From: JAFMKE01 sp037624485
Lineage (GTDB): Bacteria > Bacteroidota > Bacteroidia > Chitinophagales > UBA8649
Assembly: GCA_037624485.1 (NCBI GenBank)
Contig: JASJJC010000009.1
Coordinates: 248,001 to 312,000, forward strand
Reading direction: 5' to 3'
Length of the DNA: 64,000 nucleotides
Shown: one piece after another, positions 55,904-64,000 of the stretch
Layout of the letters: each line of letters begins with the position of its first letter
Numbering within the stretch: position 1 is the stretch's first letter
Made by a program: the position numbers and the translations under genes
Notes under the pieces: generated by a model
Told to the model about the DNA's origin: nothing
The model's input: the letters and a program-made list of their open reading frames with translations, nothing else
Database searches by the model: none

Positions 55904-56935
55904 ATGAAACTGTGTAATCGTGTAGATAAAAGGGTACTTAAAGAACAAATTGCGAATAGCAATGTAAAACGAACCACCTTGTCGTTTTATAAATATGCCC
56001 AAATAGGCAATTCTCAATTTTTTAGAGATTATTTATTTATTCATTTCGATCAGCTAGGTGTCTTGGGTAGGGTGTATGTAGCAGATGAGGGAATCAATGC
56101 CCAAATTTCTGTTCCCGAGGAAAATATAGAGGCATTTAAACAAGATCTTGAAGACATTCTTTTCCTTCGTGGAATTCGACTAAATATTGCCGTAGAAAAT
56201 AAGGATGATTCGTTCTACAAACTGGTTGTTAAAAATCGTACTAAAATTTTGGCGGATGGACTGGAAGATGTAAGTTTTGATGTGACTAATAAAGGCTTGC
56301 ACCTTGGAGCTGATGAGTTTAATGATATCATCCAGCAAGACAATACCATTCTCATCGATATGAGGAATCACTACGAAACTGAAGTTGGACATTTTAAAGG
56401 AGCTGTGACTCCAGATGTTGACAATTTTAGGGAGTCCTTGCCATATATTGAAGAAGAGATCTTAAATGGAAACGAGGATAAAAATATTGTTATGTATTGT
56501 ACCGGGGGTATTCGTTGTGAAAAGGCAAGTGCCTGGTATAAACATCGTGGATTTAAAAACGTTTATCAATTAGAAGGTGGTATTATTAAATACGCCCATG
56601 AAATCAAAGCAAAAGATATGCCCAACCTATTCATAGGTAAGAATTTTGTTTTTGATGAAAGATTGGAAGAAGCGATTAGTCCTGAAGTAATAGCGAATTG
56701 TCACACCTGCGGCAACCCTTTTGATAGCCATTCGAATTGTGCGAATGTTGCATGTAATGTTTTATTTATTCAATGCGTCAGTTGTAAAGCTAAACTGGAT
56801 AGATGCTGTTCGGAAGAATGCCAATCCATACATGCATTACCAGAAGAAGAACAGAAAGTCCTAAGAAAGGGTGAAAAGTCTAAACGCAATGTATTCAAGA
56901 AGGGGCGAAGCGAAAAACTGATTTACAAAAAGTGA
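55904..56935 (+). CDS. trhO: tRNA U34 hydroxylase TrhO / rhodanese-domain protein
   Basis: 343 residues. TrhO (YceA) hydroxylates U34 of certain tRNAs as the first step of 5-alkoxyuridine formation. An N-terminal ferredoxin-like part (about 25-110) precedes a rhodanese domain with C199 in MYCTGGIRCEK, and a C-terminal Cys-rich zinc segment (CHTCGNPFD...CCSEEC) and basic tail. A possible -7 element TATCTTTA lies at 55860-55867. Convergent with kdsC, 1 base apart. Confidence 0.92.
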   Translation: MKLCNRVDKRVLKEQIANSNVKRTTLSFYKYAQIGNSQFFRDYLFIHFDQLGVLGRVYVADEGINAQISVPEENIEAFKQDLEDILFLRGIRLNIAVENKDDSFYKLVVKNRTKILADGLEDVSFDVTNKGLHLGADEFNDIIQQDNTILIDMRNHYETEVGHFKGAVTPDVDNFRESLPYIEEEILNGNEDKNIVMYCTGGIRCEKASAWYKHRGFKNVYQLEGGIIKYAHEIKAKDMPNLFIGKNFVFDERLEEAISPEVIANCHTCGNPFDSHSNCANVACNVLFIQCVSCKAKLDRCCSEECQSIHALPEEEQKVLRKGEKSKRNVFKKGRSEKLIYKK

Positions 56936-56936
56936 T

Positions 56937-57434
56937 TTAATGTGGATTGGAAAGCAACATTCGATTGATAAATACCCGATCGATAAACTCTCGAACACAA
57001 CCTTGACCACCTTTCTTTTCTAGTACAATATTAGCTGCACTTTTCACTTCCTCTAAAGCATCACAAGGTGCTGCGGAAAGACCCACTCCTTGCATAATTC
57101 GCACATCATTAATATCATCGCCTATAAAAGCAACATCGTCAAAACTAAGGTCTAATTCATCCAGCCATCGTCCCAAAATTTCTAATTTGTCGTCATTACC
57201 AGCATAGCAGTACTTAACGCCTAACATAGCTGCTCGATGGTGCACAATTTTCTTGCTTATGGCAGCGCTTATAAATCCAACTTCAATGCCACTCTTTAAA
57301 AGATTTTTAATACCCATGCCGTCTTTAGTATTAAATTTTTTCATTTCGTCACCATTCTCACTGATGTAAATGCCTCCATCTGTTAGGGTGCCATCAACAT
57401 CTAAAACTAGAAACTTAATTTCATTGCTTTCCAT
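56937..57434 (-). CDS. KdsC-like HAD phosphatase
   Basis: 165 residues, the compact HAD subclass of 3-deoxy-D-manno-octulosonate-8-phosphate phosphatase (KdsC), which makes free Kdo for lipopolysaccharide. Catalytic D12-V-D14-G-T, the second motif SAAIS and the fourth GDDINDVRIM are present. The usual gene order with kdsD is not seen here. CMP-N-acetylneuraminate-type relatives cannot be excluded. Confidence 0.88.
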   Translation of the reverse strand: MESNEIKFLVLDVDGTLTDGGIYISENGDEMKKFNTKDGMGIKNLLKSGIEVGFISAAISKKIVHHRAAMLGVKYCYAGNDDKLEILGRWLDELDLSFDDVAFIGDDINDVRIMQGVGLSAAPCDALEEVKSAANIVLEKKGGQGCVREFIDRVFINRMLLSNPH

Positions 57435-57555
57435 ACACGCTAATATGCCATTATTTTTTTACAAATACAATACTAGACATTCCACAAGTAAAAAATCATT
57501 TAAATTTTATCAAAATTGGTCGATAGCCTAAGAATTTTATTAATTTCGCTTTGCA

Positions 57556-58428
57556 ATGAGTAGCCCGCAACAAAAGAGACCTAAAAAGTCTCGTCCAACG
57601 TACATTACGTCTATTATTAGTATTAGCTTAATTCTATTGGTATTAGGCCTTATTGCCACTTTTTTCATTCAATCTGCGCGATTGACTCAATCTGTGAAGG
57701 AGAATATGGCGGTTCAATTGGTCATCAAAGAGTCTTTAAATGAAAGTGATTGCCTGCAATATGCTAAACAATTAGAGGCTGAAGTATATGTGAAGAATGC
57801 AGAACAGGTGAGTAAGAAGGCTGCTGCAGAATTAATGATTGAGGATTTAGGCGAGGATTTTATTTCTACCATAGGTTATAATCCATTGCCAGATGCCATA
57901 ATTTTACATCTTAATGCGGCCTATTCAAATAATGATTCTTTGGCCTGGATCAAAGATCAAATACTAGCGAGTAATAATGTAAGTGCGGTTAATTATGACG
58001 AAAATTTAACTGAGAATATTACTAAATTCTCATCCAAAGTACTTATCGGGATGTTGGTCTTTTTGGCTTTATTGTTACTGATTAGTTTTATTATCATAGA
58101 CAACACTATAAAACTAACCATGTTTTCGCAACGATTTACCATTCGGAGTATGCAGTTGGTAGGGGCCAAAAAATGGTTTATTACTAAACCTTTTGTTTTA
58201 CGAGCGATATTCAATGGGTTATTAAGTGCAGTGCTAGCCTCGTTGCTACTCTTGCTAGGGGTATATCTTTTTGAAGAGTATGTTATTAACTTAAATGTAT
58301 TTACAAATTATCTTGATTTTGCAATGATTGGAGCATTCTTGGTCATCGTGGGCGTTGTAATATCTTTGATAAGTACGTACTTTGTAGTGCGTAAGTATCT
58401 TCGAATGAAATTAGATGATTTGTACTAA
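57556..58428 (+). CDS. ftsX: Cell division protein FtsX
   Basis: 290 residues. FtsX is the membrane half of the FtsEX complex that activates peptidoglycan hydrolases at the division site. One N-terminal helix (about 17-40), an extracellular domain (about 45-160) and three C-terminal helices (about 160-185, 215-240, 255-280) match the family. ftsE is not adjacent. DUF3098 and uppP follow immediately. Confidence 0.9.
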   Translation: MSSPQQKRPKKSRPTYITSIISISLILLVLGLIATFFIQSARLTQSVKENMAVQLVIKESLNESDCLQYAKQLEAEVYVKNAEQVSKKAAAELMIEDLGEDFISTIGYNPLPDAIILHLNAAYSNNDSLAWIKDQILASNNVSAVNYDENLTENITKFSSKVLIGMLVFLALLLLISFIIIDNTIKLTMFSQRFTIRSMQLVGAKKWFITKPFVLRAIFNGLLSAVLASLLLLLGVYLFEEYVINLNVFTNYLDFAMIGAFLVIVGVVISLISTYFVVRKYLRMKLDDLY

Positions 58429-58689
58429 ATGAAAACTATGAGTGGTAAAAAAGAATTGATATACGGAAAAATGAATTATATGCTCATCGGTTTTGGGGCT
58501 CTTTTAGTCATCCTAGGCTTTTTTCTAATGGCTGGAGGCGGCAATGAATTAGGACCGGATGGTTATGCTCATGAATTTGATGAGAGTATTTATAGTTTTA
58601 GAAGAATTACATTAGCTCCAATAGTCATATTACTTGGATTCATTTCGGTGGCCGTTGCCATTCTTAAAAAGTTTAAGCCTGCTGAGTAA
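58429..58689 (+). CDS. DUF3098 membrane protein
   Basis: 86 residues with two helices (about 17-34 and 61-79) and the family centre GGGNELGPDGYAHEFDESIYSFRRITLAP. It begins directly after the ftsX stop codon and its stop overlaps the uppP start by one base, a common Bacteroidota trio. Function unknown. Confidence 0.9.
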   Translation: MKTMSGKKELIYGKMNYMLIGFGALLVILGFFLMAGGGNELGPDGYAHEFDESIYSFRRITLAPIVILLGFISVAVAILKKFKPAE

Positions 58690-59489
58690 TGAATATCTGG
58701 CACGCAATTATTCTTGCAATAATTGAAGGGATAACAGAGTTTTTACCTATTTCTTCAACAGGTCATATGATCATAGGTTCTTCCTTTTTGGGAATTGCTT
58801 CTAATGAGTATGTGAAAATGTTTACAGTTGCTATTCAGTTTGGTGCTATACTTTCTGTGCTTGTTCTTTACTGGAGTAAGTTTTTACAATCAGTAGATTT
58901 TTACATTAAGCTAATCATTGCTTTTATACCCGCAGCTGTATTTGGTTTGTTGCTCAACGATTATATCGATGCGTTGTTAGATAATACTTGGGTTGTCGCA
59001 GTTATGCTTATTGCAGGTGGGGTGGTTTTATTATTTGTCGATCGTATTTTTGCTAAAAATGAAGCAGTTCAAGGTGAACAAGTTTTAAGCAATAAGAAGG
59101 CATTGATTATTGGGTTTTTCCAAGTAATTGCAATGATACCAGGAGTTTCTCGCTCTGCAGCAACAATTATAGGAGGTTTAACACAGCAATTAAATAGAAA
59201 GAATGCTGCTGAGTTTTCCTTCTTCCTTGCGGTTCCTACTATGTTAGCCGCAACTGGCTATAAAATGTTGCAATACCAGTTGGATATTGGGTTTTCACCG
59301 GGGGACATTCAAATATTGGCTTTAGGAAATATTGTAGCTTTTATAGTCGCATTAATTGCCATCAAAGGCTTTATTGGGTTCTTAACTAAATATGGTTTTA
59401 GGTTCTTTGGCTATTATCGAATCATTGTTGGAATTCTAATTCTAATTCTACTAAGTTTAGGTTTAATTACAGAAGCCAATCCAGTTTAG
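58689..59489 (+). CDS. uppP: Undecaprenyl-diphosphate phosphatase
   Basis: 266 residues, integral membrane UppP/BacA. It recycles the undecaprenyl carrier for wall and polysaccharide synthesis. The two signature motifs EGITEFLPISSTGH near residue 13 and PGVSRSAATIIGG near residue 153 hold the catalytic residues. Co-transcribed with ftsX and DUF3098. Confidence 0.96.
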   Translation: MNIWHAIILAIIEGITEFLPISSTGHMIIGSSFLGIASNEYVKMFTVAIQFGAILSVLVLYWSKFLQSVDFYIKLIIAFIPAAVFGLLLNDYIDALLDNTWVVAVMLIAGGVVLLFVDRIFAKNEAVQGEQVLSNKKALIIGFFQVIAMIPGVSRSAATIIGGLTQQLNRKNAAEFSFFLAVPTMLAATGYKMLQYQLDIGFSPGDIQILALGNIVAFIVALIAIKGFIGFLTKYGFRFFGYYRIIVGILILILLSLGLITEANPV

Positions 59490-59551
59490 ATTTCTTCCAT
59501 TTTCTTCTTTTAAACGAGGCTTTCTTCCGACCTTTATGTAAATTAAAGTTC

Positions 59552-60166
59552 ATGATGAGGTTACTCCCGCTTTTTATTGTTTTGTTTCTGCTTTTCGCTT
59601 GTAAAGCACCACCTAAATTACCCGTTTACGGCAAGGAATATATTCAAACGGATAATGGATATGATACCATCATTAATAAGCTTGCCACATTTGAATTTAT
59701 TGACCAAGCTGGAGAAGTAGTGAATAATGCTACATTTTCAGATAAGATATTTATCACTGATTTTTTCTTTACTTCTTGCCCGTCTATTTGTCCGGTTATG
59801 ACCAAACAGCTGCTGCGGGTTCATGACGCATATCTTGAATATCCCGAAGTGACTTTTTTATCCCATACTATCGATCCGATTCGAGATAGCATTCAAAAAT
59901 TAGCTGCTTATGCCAATAAGATCGGTGTTACTACAAATGAAAAGTGGCATTTTGTTACGGGTGAGAAGGATGCCTTGTACGGGATGGCCGAACATTACAT
60001 GATTATAGCTTTTGCAGACGATGAAGTGCCTGGTGGTTTTGAGCACAGTGGTTATTTTATCCTAGTGGATAAGGAGCAACAAATACGTGGATATTACGAT
60101 GGTACATCTGAAAATGATGTAACCAAATTAATTGAGGATTTAGAGGTTTTGTTGGATGAGTACTAG
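59552..60166 (+). CDS. SCO-family copper chaperone lipoprotein
   Basis: 204 residues. The lipoprotein signal ends LFAC17 (the start could be the second ATG, 59555). SCO1/SenC proteins deliver copper to cytochrome oxidase; the copper ligands are C76-P-S-I-C80 and H165 (FEHSGYF). The following cytochrome c overlaps it by 11 bases, supporting a role in respiration. Confidence 0.92.
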   Translation: MMRLLPLFIVLFLLFACKAPPKLPVYGKEYIQTDNGYDTIINKLATFEFIDQAGEVVNNATFSDKIFITDFFFTSCPSICPVMTKQLLRVHDAYLEYPEVTFLSHTIDPIRDSIQKLAAYANKIGVTTNEKWHFVTGEKDALYGMAEHYMIIAFADDEVPGGFEHSGYFILVDKEQQIRGYYDGTSENDVTKLIEDLEVLLDEY

Positions 60167-60569
60167 GAGAAAAACAGCCATTATTGCAGTACTGGGAATC
60201 TTAGGATTTTGGTTGCTGACAAAAACCTTGAATACTTTGGTGAAAAGTCCAGGATCAACCAGCTACGCATACAATTGCGCCAAATGCCATGGTAAAAATG
60301 GGGAGGGATTAGGGGCGTTAATACCTCCATTGGCAGACACTGATTGGTTAGCAACTAATATGGATCAAGTTCCCTGTATTATCAGGGTTGGAATTAGTGA
60401 TTCTTTGCACATCAATCAGGTATGGTATAAAGAAGAAATGCTGGGGCTGGATTACTTGAATGATATTCAAGTAGCCAATATAACCAATTATGTCAGTAAG
60501 CGATTTACGGCAGAACAGAAGTATTATTCACAAATGGAAATAGAAGCACTTCTTAAAAAATGTGAGTAG
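60156..60569 (+). CDS. Membrane-anchored c-type cytochrome
   Basis: 137 residues: an N-terminal membrane helix (about 7-24) and one heme site C41-A-K-C44-H45, followed by GKNGEGLGALIPPL, typical of class I cytochromes. The downstream ligand is probably a Met near the GLDYLND segment. It overlaps the SCO gene by 11 bases, so the two are translated together. Confidence 0.9.
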   Translation: MSTRRKTAIIAVLGILGFWLLTKTLNTLVKSPGSTSYAYNCAKCHGKNGEGLGALIPPLADTDWLATNMDQVPCIIRVGISDSLHINQVWYKEEMLGLDYLNDIQVANITNYVSKRFTAEQKYYSQMEIEALLKKCE

Positions 60570-60651
60570 CGATTATATTTAGCTTGTAAAGTCATTCCCC
60601 AGAATTTGAATAAAAGATCCATCCATCAGAAATGCCTGGATTATTGAGGAC

Positions 60652-61311
60652 TCAGATCCTTTTAAATGCCAAGGTAATCTCTCTTTTACCTGGAGGTCCT
60701 GGAACGCCTTTGACTTCAAAATTCACACTTTTTAGATTGCGTTTAAATTGACCTTTCGCACAATATGTCGTCAAGTGCCCCCCTCTTTTTAATAGATTAA
60801 ACATGTTCAGTAGGATAGGAGGCTCCCAAAGATGTGCCTGAGCAGCTGGTGCAAATGCATCGTAGAAAATGACGTCTACAGCTGGGATAAAGCTTAAGTC
60901 TGTATCCTCTAGCAAACTATTAATTTTAAATAAGCTAAAATTAGAGCAAAGTACCACTTCAGTATTCCATTCCGCTTCATGAATTTGATGAAATACCTTA
61001 GTATCCTCGATAAGCTTATCGTATTGCATCGCTTGACTTTCTTCAAGAGTAATGGGGTAAGCCTCTATGGAATAATAACGGATCTTGATACCATACTTAT
61101 CCGCATAGTCATAGGCTAGTAAGGCATTCAATCCAGTGCCTAAGCCCATTTCAAACACTACGAGTTCTTTTGCTTGTGGATAGTGTGCTAATCCCTCTTG
61201 AATAAAGACATGTTGACTTTCTTGCAAGGCACCATGAATAGAGTGGTAGTGTTCGCCTAATACTTTATGCAAAAGGGTGTTTGTTCCGTCAGCTGTAGGA
61301 ATAATTTTCAT
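60652..61311 (-). CDS. mnmD: tRNA mnm5s2U methyltransferase MnmD
   Basis: 219 residues. MnmD is the stand-alone methyltransferase domain of MnmC, methylating the nm5 group of wobble U34 in tRNA. FEMGLGTGLNALLA (SAM loop) and DVIFYDAFAPAAQAHLW with LTTYCAKGQFKRNL are the family signatures. No MnmC oxidase domain follows. Downstream of the 2OG oxygenase gene in the same leftward group. Confidence 0.92.
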   Translation of the reverse strand: MKIIPTADGTNTLLHKVLGEHYHSIHGALQESQHVFIQEGLAHYPQAKELVVFEMGLGTGLNALLAYDYADKYGIKIRYYSIEAYPITLEESQAMQYDKLIEDTKVFHQIHEAEWNTEVVLCSNFSLFKINSLLEDTDLSFIPAVDVIFYDAFAPAAQAHLWEPPILLNMFNLLKRGGHLTTYCAKGQFKRNLKSVNFEVKGVPGPPGKREITLAFKRI

Positions 61312-61330
61312 TGCATAAAGATAAGCTTAC

Positions 61331-61945
61331 TTACAAGAAGTTGACATCATTGAGTTGATCTTTTAACCAGCCAGTAATACTAAATCGTTCGGCATGACAA
61401 GGCAACACTTCGTGCATAAGTTCACTTTTAAAAATCACGATTCGATTAAAAATGGGGTTAATTCTTTCAATGTTATCGTCTTTGTAAATAATTAACTGAC
61501 CACCTAATTCAGCTGTCCAATTTTCATTGAGATAAAAAACTATTGAAATTATGCGATGTTTCAATTGGTCGAATTGATCGCTATGCTTTTTGTAAAAGGA
61601 TCCTTTAGGATAGATTGCATACATGCATTCTTGATCTTTCAAAGAAAGAAAAAACTCTCTATTCATTTGCAGTCTTAAGGTCTCCAAAACTTGCAGGTAG
61701 GCCTTTGTAGCAGGAAGACAATCAGAAGAGTTAATCCATTTTATCTGATCATTGCGATAATTTTCTTGAACTTTAAGATTGATTAAATTCCCCACAGCAG
61801 CTTGTTTGAATGCTTCTTGTTCTTGCCAGTATTTAGCTTCCGTCAAAACATCTTGCACCAATTCTTGCTTAAGAAAATTGTCGATAATTAGTAGGCCGTT
61901 CGCTGCAAAGGCATCAAGTTGGGCTTCGTCAAGTTTTATATGCAC
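61331..61945 (-). CDS. 2-oxoglutarate/Fe(II)-dependent oxygenase
   Basis: 204 residues of the prolyl-4-hydroxylase-like 2OG-Fe(II) oxygenase family. Iron ligands are H121-x-D123 (KKHSDQFD) and H178 (ELMHEV), with R187 placed to bind 2-oxoglutarate. The substrate is unknown; related bacterial proteins hydroxylate ribosomal or elongation factor residues. Starts at the last base of the purC stop and precedes mnmD by 19 bases. Confidence 0.85.
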   Translation of the reverse strand: MHIKLDEAQLDAFAANGLLIIDNFLKQELVQDVLTEAKYWQEQEAFKQAAVGNLINLKVQENYRNDQIKWINSSDCLPATKAYLQVLETLRLQMNREFFLSLKDQECMYAIYPKGSFYKKHSDQFDQLKHRIISIVFYLNENWTAELGGQLIIYKDDNIERINPIFNRIVIFKSELMHEVLPCHAERFSITGWLKDQLNDVNFL

Positions 61946-62871
61946 TAAGTTATTGCAGCAATCACTTTCCCCTCAATGGAGGAAACCTCACTTGGGACGA
62001 ATTGCTTACCCGTTATTGTTTCGTAGAGCTGAATATACTTTTTACTGATCGTTTCTATTACTTCTTTGCTCATCGTTGGCATTTGTTGCCCTTCTTTTCC
62101 TTGGAAGCCTTCGTTCATTAACCATTCACGCACAAACTCCTTAGAAAGGTGCTCTTGCGCTTGCTTATTAGCCTGTCTTTCATCAAAATCAGCTAAATGA
62201 AAATAACGAGAAGAGTCTGGGGTGTGAATCTCATCGATGAGAATCACTTTACCCGCATAAATACCAAATTCATACTTGGTGTCAACTAAAATCAATCCTC
62301 TTTCAGCAGCCATTTCTGTTCCTCTCTGGAATAAAGCTCGTGTATATTTTTCTAAGGTCTCCCAAACGGATTTACTAACTATACCTTGCGCTATGATATC
62401 TTCTTTACTTATGTCTTCATCATGACCTTCTTCAGCCTTCGTAGCTGGAGTGATTATTGGACTTTGAAGTTTATCATTTTCGTGAAGTCCTTCCGGAAGG
62501 GGAATACCACAAAGTATCCTTTGTCCACTTCTATAAGTTCGTGCAGCATGTCCCGTAAGATAGCCTCTAATGACCATTTCTAGTCGAATGGGCTCACATT
62601 TTTTACCTATGGTTACGTTTGGATGGGGAATACTTTCCACCCAGTTCGGTACAATATCTTTTGTTGCTTCTAGAAAGTGGGCAGCAATCAAATTAAGAAC
62701 TTGCCCTTTAAAAGGTATAGGGGCAGGGAGGATATGATCAAAAGCCGAAATCCTATCGGTTGCAACAATAACTAATTTGTCATCAAAGCTATATACATCG
62801 CGCACTTTGCCGTGATACACATCAGTTTGACTGGAGAATGAGAAGTTTGTAGAGTCGAGTACTTTTGACAT
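61945..62871 (-). CDS. purC: SAICAR synthase
   Basis: 308 residues from the ATG at 62871; an upstream ATG at 62904 would place 11 odd residues on top of the -7 element. PurC joins CAIR and aspartate in purine synthesis. GKVRDVYSFDDKLVIVATDRISAFD, CEPIRLEMVIRGYLTGHA and DTKYEFGIYAGKVILIDEIHTPDSSRY are the conserved blocks. The length matches the longer, fungal-like PurC form common in Bacteroidota. Confidence 0.95.
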   Translation of the reverse strand: MSKVLDSTNFSFSSQTDVYHGKVRDVYSFDDKLVIVATDRISAFDHILPAPIPFKGQVLNLIAAHFLEATKDIVPNWVESIPHPNVTIGKKCEPIRLEMVIRGYLTGHAARTYRSGQRILCGIPLPEGLHENDKLQSPIITPATKAEEGHDEDISKEDIIAQGIVSKSVWETLEKYTRALFQRGTEMAAERGLILVDTKYEFGIYAGKVILIDEIHTPDSSRYFHLADFDERQANKQAQEHLSKEFVREWLMNEGFQGKEGQQMPTMSKEVIETISKKYIQLYETITGKQFVPSEVSSIEGKVIAAIT

Positions 62872-62890
62872 GTTTACGCTTATTTTTTTA

Positions 62891-62898
62891 CAAAAGTA
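62891..62898 (-). promoter_or_regulatory. -7 element for purC
   Basis: Exact TACTTTTG on the minus strand, 19 bases before the purC ATG. A TTG lies 23 bases upstream of it. Confidence 0.5.
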
Positions 62899-62998
62899 AG
62901 ACATCTAAAGTTTAGGATAATCAATTATTGTTAACGGGTGTTGAGAATGAAAATACTTTAGCTAATGCAAGATACACGGTGCTCTAAGGATTGTCAAT

Positions 62999-63033
62999 AA
63001 AAAAAGGAAGTGTTAGATGTCACTTCCTTTTTT
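62999..63033 (-). terminator. Terminator after the SprB-repeat protein
   Basis: Perfect hairpin: A7GGAAGTG (62999-63012), loop of 8, CACTTCCTTTTTT (63021-63033). Works leftward for the 63056 gene. Confidence 0.9.
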
Positions 63034-63055
63034 AAAGTTATTTTTTAAATTGAGC

Positions 63056-64000
63056 TTAAAATTTAAGCAGTTTAAAACGATTTTCAAATCTATTGTTGTA
63101 GCACCTGATAAAATAGCTGCCAGAAGCAAAACCTTCTAAGGATATAATAGTCTTCAAGCTGCTATTCTTTGAAATAGTTGCTGTTTTGATCGTTCTTCCC
63201 AAATTATCGTAAACTTCAATACTGACGTTTTCAAGCAGACCAACAGAAGATTCAATTTCAACACTAAAATAGTCTTTAGTTGGATTGGGGTATATTCTAA
63301 TTCCACCAGAAAATGGATCATTTATACCGCTCACCAAAGGAGCTTCAATAGTTAATGACCGCTCTTGTGTGCAGACACCAGATGCATCGACAATAACAAT
63401 TTCATAGGTCCCTGTATCTAAATCATTAAACTCATTGCTTGTAAAAAAGGTGATTCCCCCATCTACACTATAGCTAAATGGACTGGATCCAGATGTAGGG
63501 TACAGTGAGATAGATCCATCATTAGCAAGTTGAGAAGAGGCATTGGTTATCGTAATATCCAAATTAAAGTCTTTACAAGCCTTGACGGGAACTTGTTGTT
63601 CATAGATACATATTTCCGCGGCATCTTTTACTATTACATTGTAATTGCCCACAGCTAAATCGGTGAACACGTTATCAAATGTAAAGTTTTGACCTCCATC
63701 AATACTATACTGATGCGGTGCAACGCCAGAATATGGGGTAATGGTAATCGTTCCATTAGCAGATACAACAGATGTAACCTTAGTGGCAGATATATCTACT
63801 GCATTGAATGAACATGTTTCAATCACAACATTTTCCTGATAAGAACAATTGCCAGCGCCACCTTGAATGACTATCGAATAGTTTCCTGCTTCTAAATTGT
63901 TAAAGGTATTTTCTTCAGAAAATGTTTGTCCACCATCAATGCTATATTGAAAAGGACTTAATCCGGAGTTAGTACTAATAGTAATCACCCCATCGTCTGC
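63056..64000 (-). CDS. SprB-repeat T9SS surface protein, 5' end outside window
   Basis: The last 314 codons of a gene continuing past the window edge (reading frame open to 64000). Three SprB-type repeats, spaced exactly 79 residues apart, carry SPFQYSIDGGQTF, VAPHQYSIDGGQNF and SPFSYSVDGGITF, followed by NYSIVI-type strands with cysteine pairs. A T9SS type A sorting domain (RIYPNPTKDYFSVEIES...SYFIRCYNNRFENRFKLLKF) closes the protein. SprB-repeat proteins are gliding adhesins or surface proteins; this may be the C-terminus of a large one. Confidence 0.9.
   Translation of the reverse strand, partial: ADDGVITISTNSGLSPFQYSIDGGQTFSEENTFNNLEAGNYSIVIQGGAGNCSYQENVVIETCSFNAVDISATKVTSVVSANGTITITPYSGVAPHQYSIDGGQNFTFDNVFTDLAVGNYNVIVKDAAEICIYEQQVPVKACKDFNLDITITNASSQLANDGSISLYPTSGSSPFSYSVDGGITFFTSNEFNDLDTGTYEIVIVDASGVCTQERSLTIEAPLVSGINDPFSGGIRIYPNPTKDYFSVEIESSVGLLENVSIEVYDNLGRTIKTATISKNSSLKTIISLEGFASGSYFIRCYNNRFENRFKLLKF

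Overview
The window is a chromosomal segment of a low-GC member of the Bacteroidota, most likely Flavobacteriales-like. The evidence is a type IX secretion (T9SS)/gliding cluster (PorP, GldK, GldL, GldM, GldN and, nearby, PorW/SprE), five proteins with C-terminal T9SS sorting domains, Bacteroidota-specific families (DUF4271, DUF4293, DUF3098, DUF2007, fused E1 alpha/beta dehydrogenase), and repeated promoter elements of the Bacteroidota type (-7 TAnnTTTG, sometimes with an upstream TTTG). No insertion sequence, phage, CRISPR array or rRNA operon is visible. One tRNA-Arg gene is present.

Layout. 1-5.7 kb: a small DUF2007 gene, then a tightly packed leftward operon ribD - EamA transporter - IMPACT/YigZ protein - secreted zinc metalloprotease - sufE - ArsC-like protein. 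5.8-8 kb: fused branched-chain/pyruvate E1 dehydrogenase, followed by the 3' remnant of a fatty acid hydroxylase gene. 8-10 kb: cyclase-family hydrolase and hemW, leftward. 10-19 kb: a rightward run of a BamA/TamA-like outer-membrane protein, DUF4271, hemD, porP, gldK, gldL, gldM and gldN. 19-25.7 kb: a leftward run porW - PBP1A - uvrC. 25.7-27.7 kb: degenerate M23 peptidase, bactofilin, atpZ and an AtpI-like protein. 27.6-32 kb: leftward operon DUF177 - rpmF - fabH - efp - accB - accC. 32-37.8 kb: OmpA lipoprotein, htpG, ABC exporter and truA. 38-46.3 kb: two large secreted proteins (a double seven-bladed repeat protein and a LamG/PNGase F-like enzyme) flanking DUF4293, a small lipoprotein and tRNA-Arg. 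46.3-60.6 kb: housekeeping genes (recQ, glycosyltransferase, YraN, PGI/PMI, RluD, purT, trhO, kdsC, ftsX-DUF3098-uppP, SCO, cytochrome c) plus a secreted trypsin-like protease. 60.6-64 kb: leftward purC - 2OG oxygenase - mnmD, then the 3' end of a SprB-repeat adhesin cut by the window edge.

How the genes work together. The cluster at 13.4-25.7 kb supplies the outer-membrane ring (GldK/GldN), the motor (GldL/GldM), PorP and PorW of a T9SS. The two proteases, the PNGase F-like enzyme, the propeller protein and the SprB-repeat protein are its predicted cargo. Several start codons were re-chosen from promoter position or family N-termini. At ribD and purT the -7 element sits only four bases before the start codon, which predicts leaderless mRNAs. 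I found no convincing wholly new system. The most unusual items are the two-propeller surface protein with a perfectly periodic 153-bp repeat, the LamG/PNGase F fusion, the degenerate LytM-bactofilin pair, the leaderless promoters and an A14 tract immediately before gldL.
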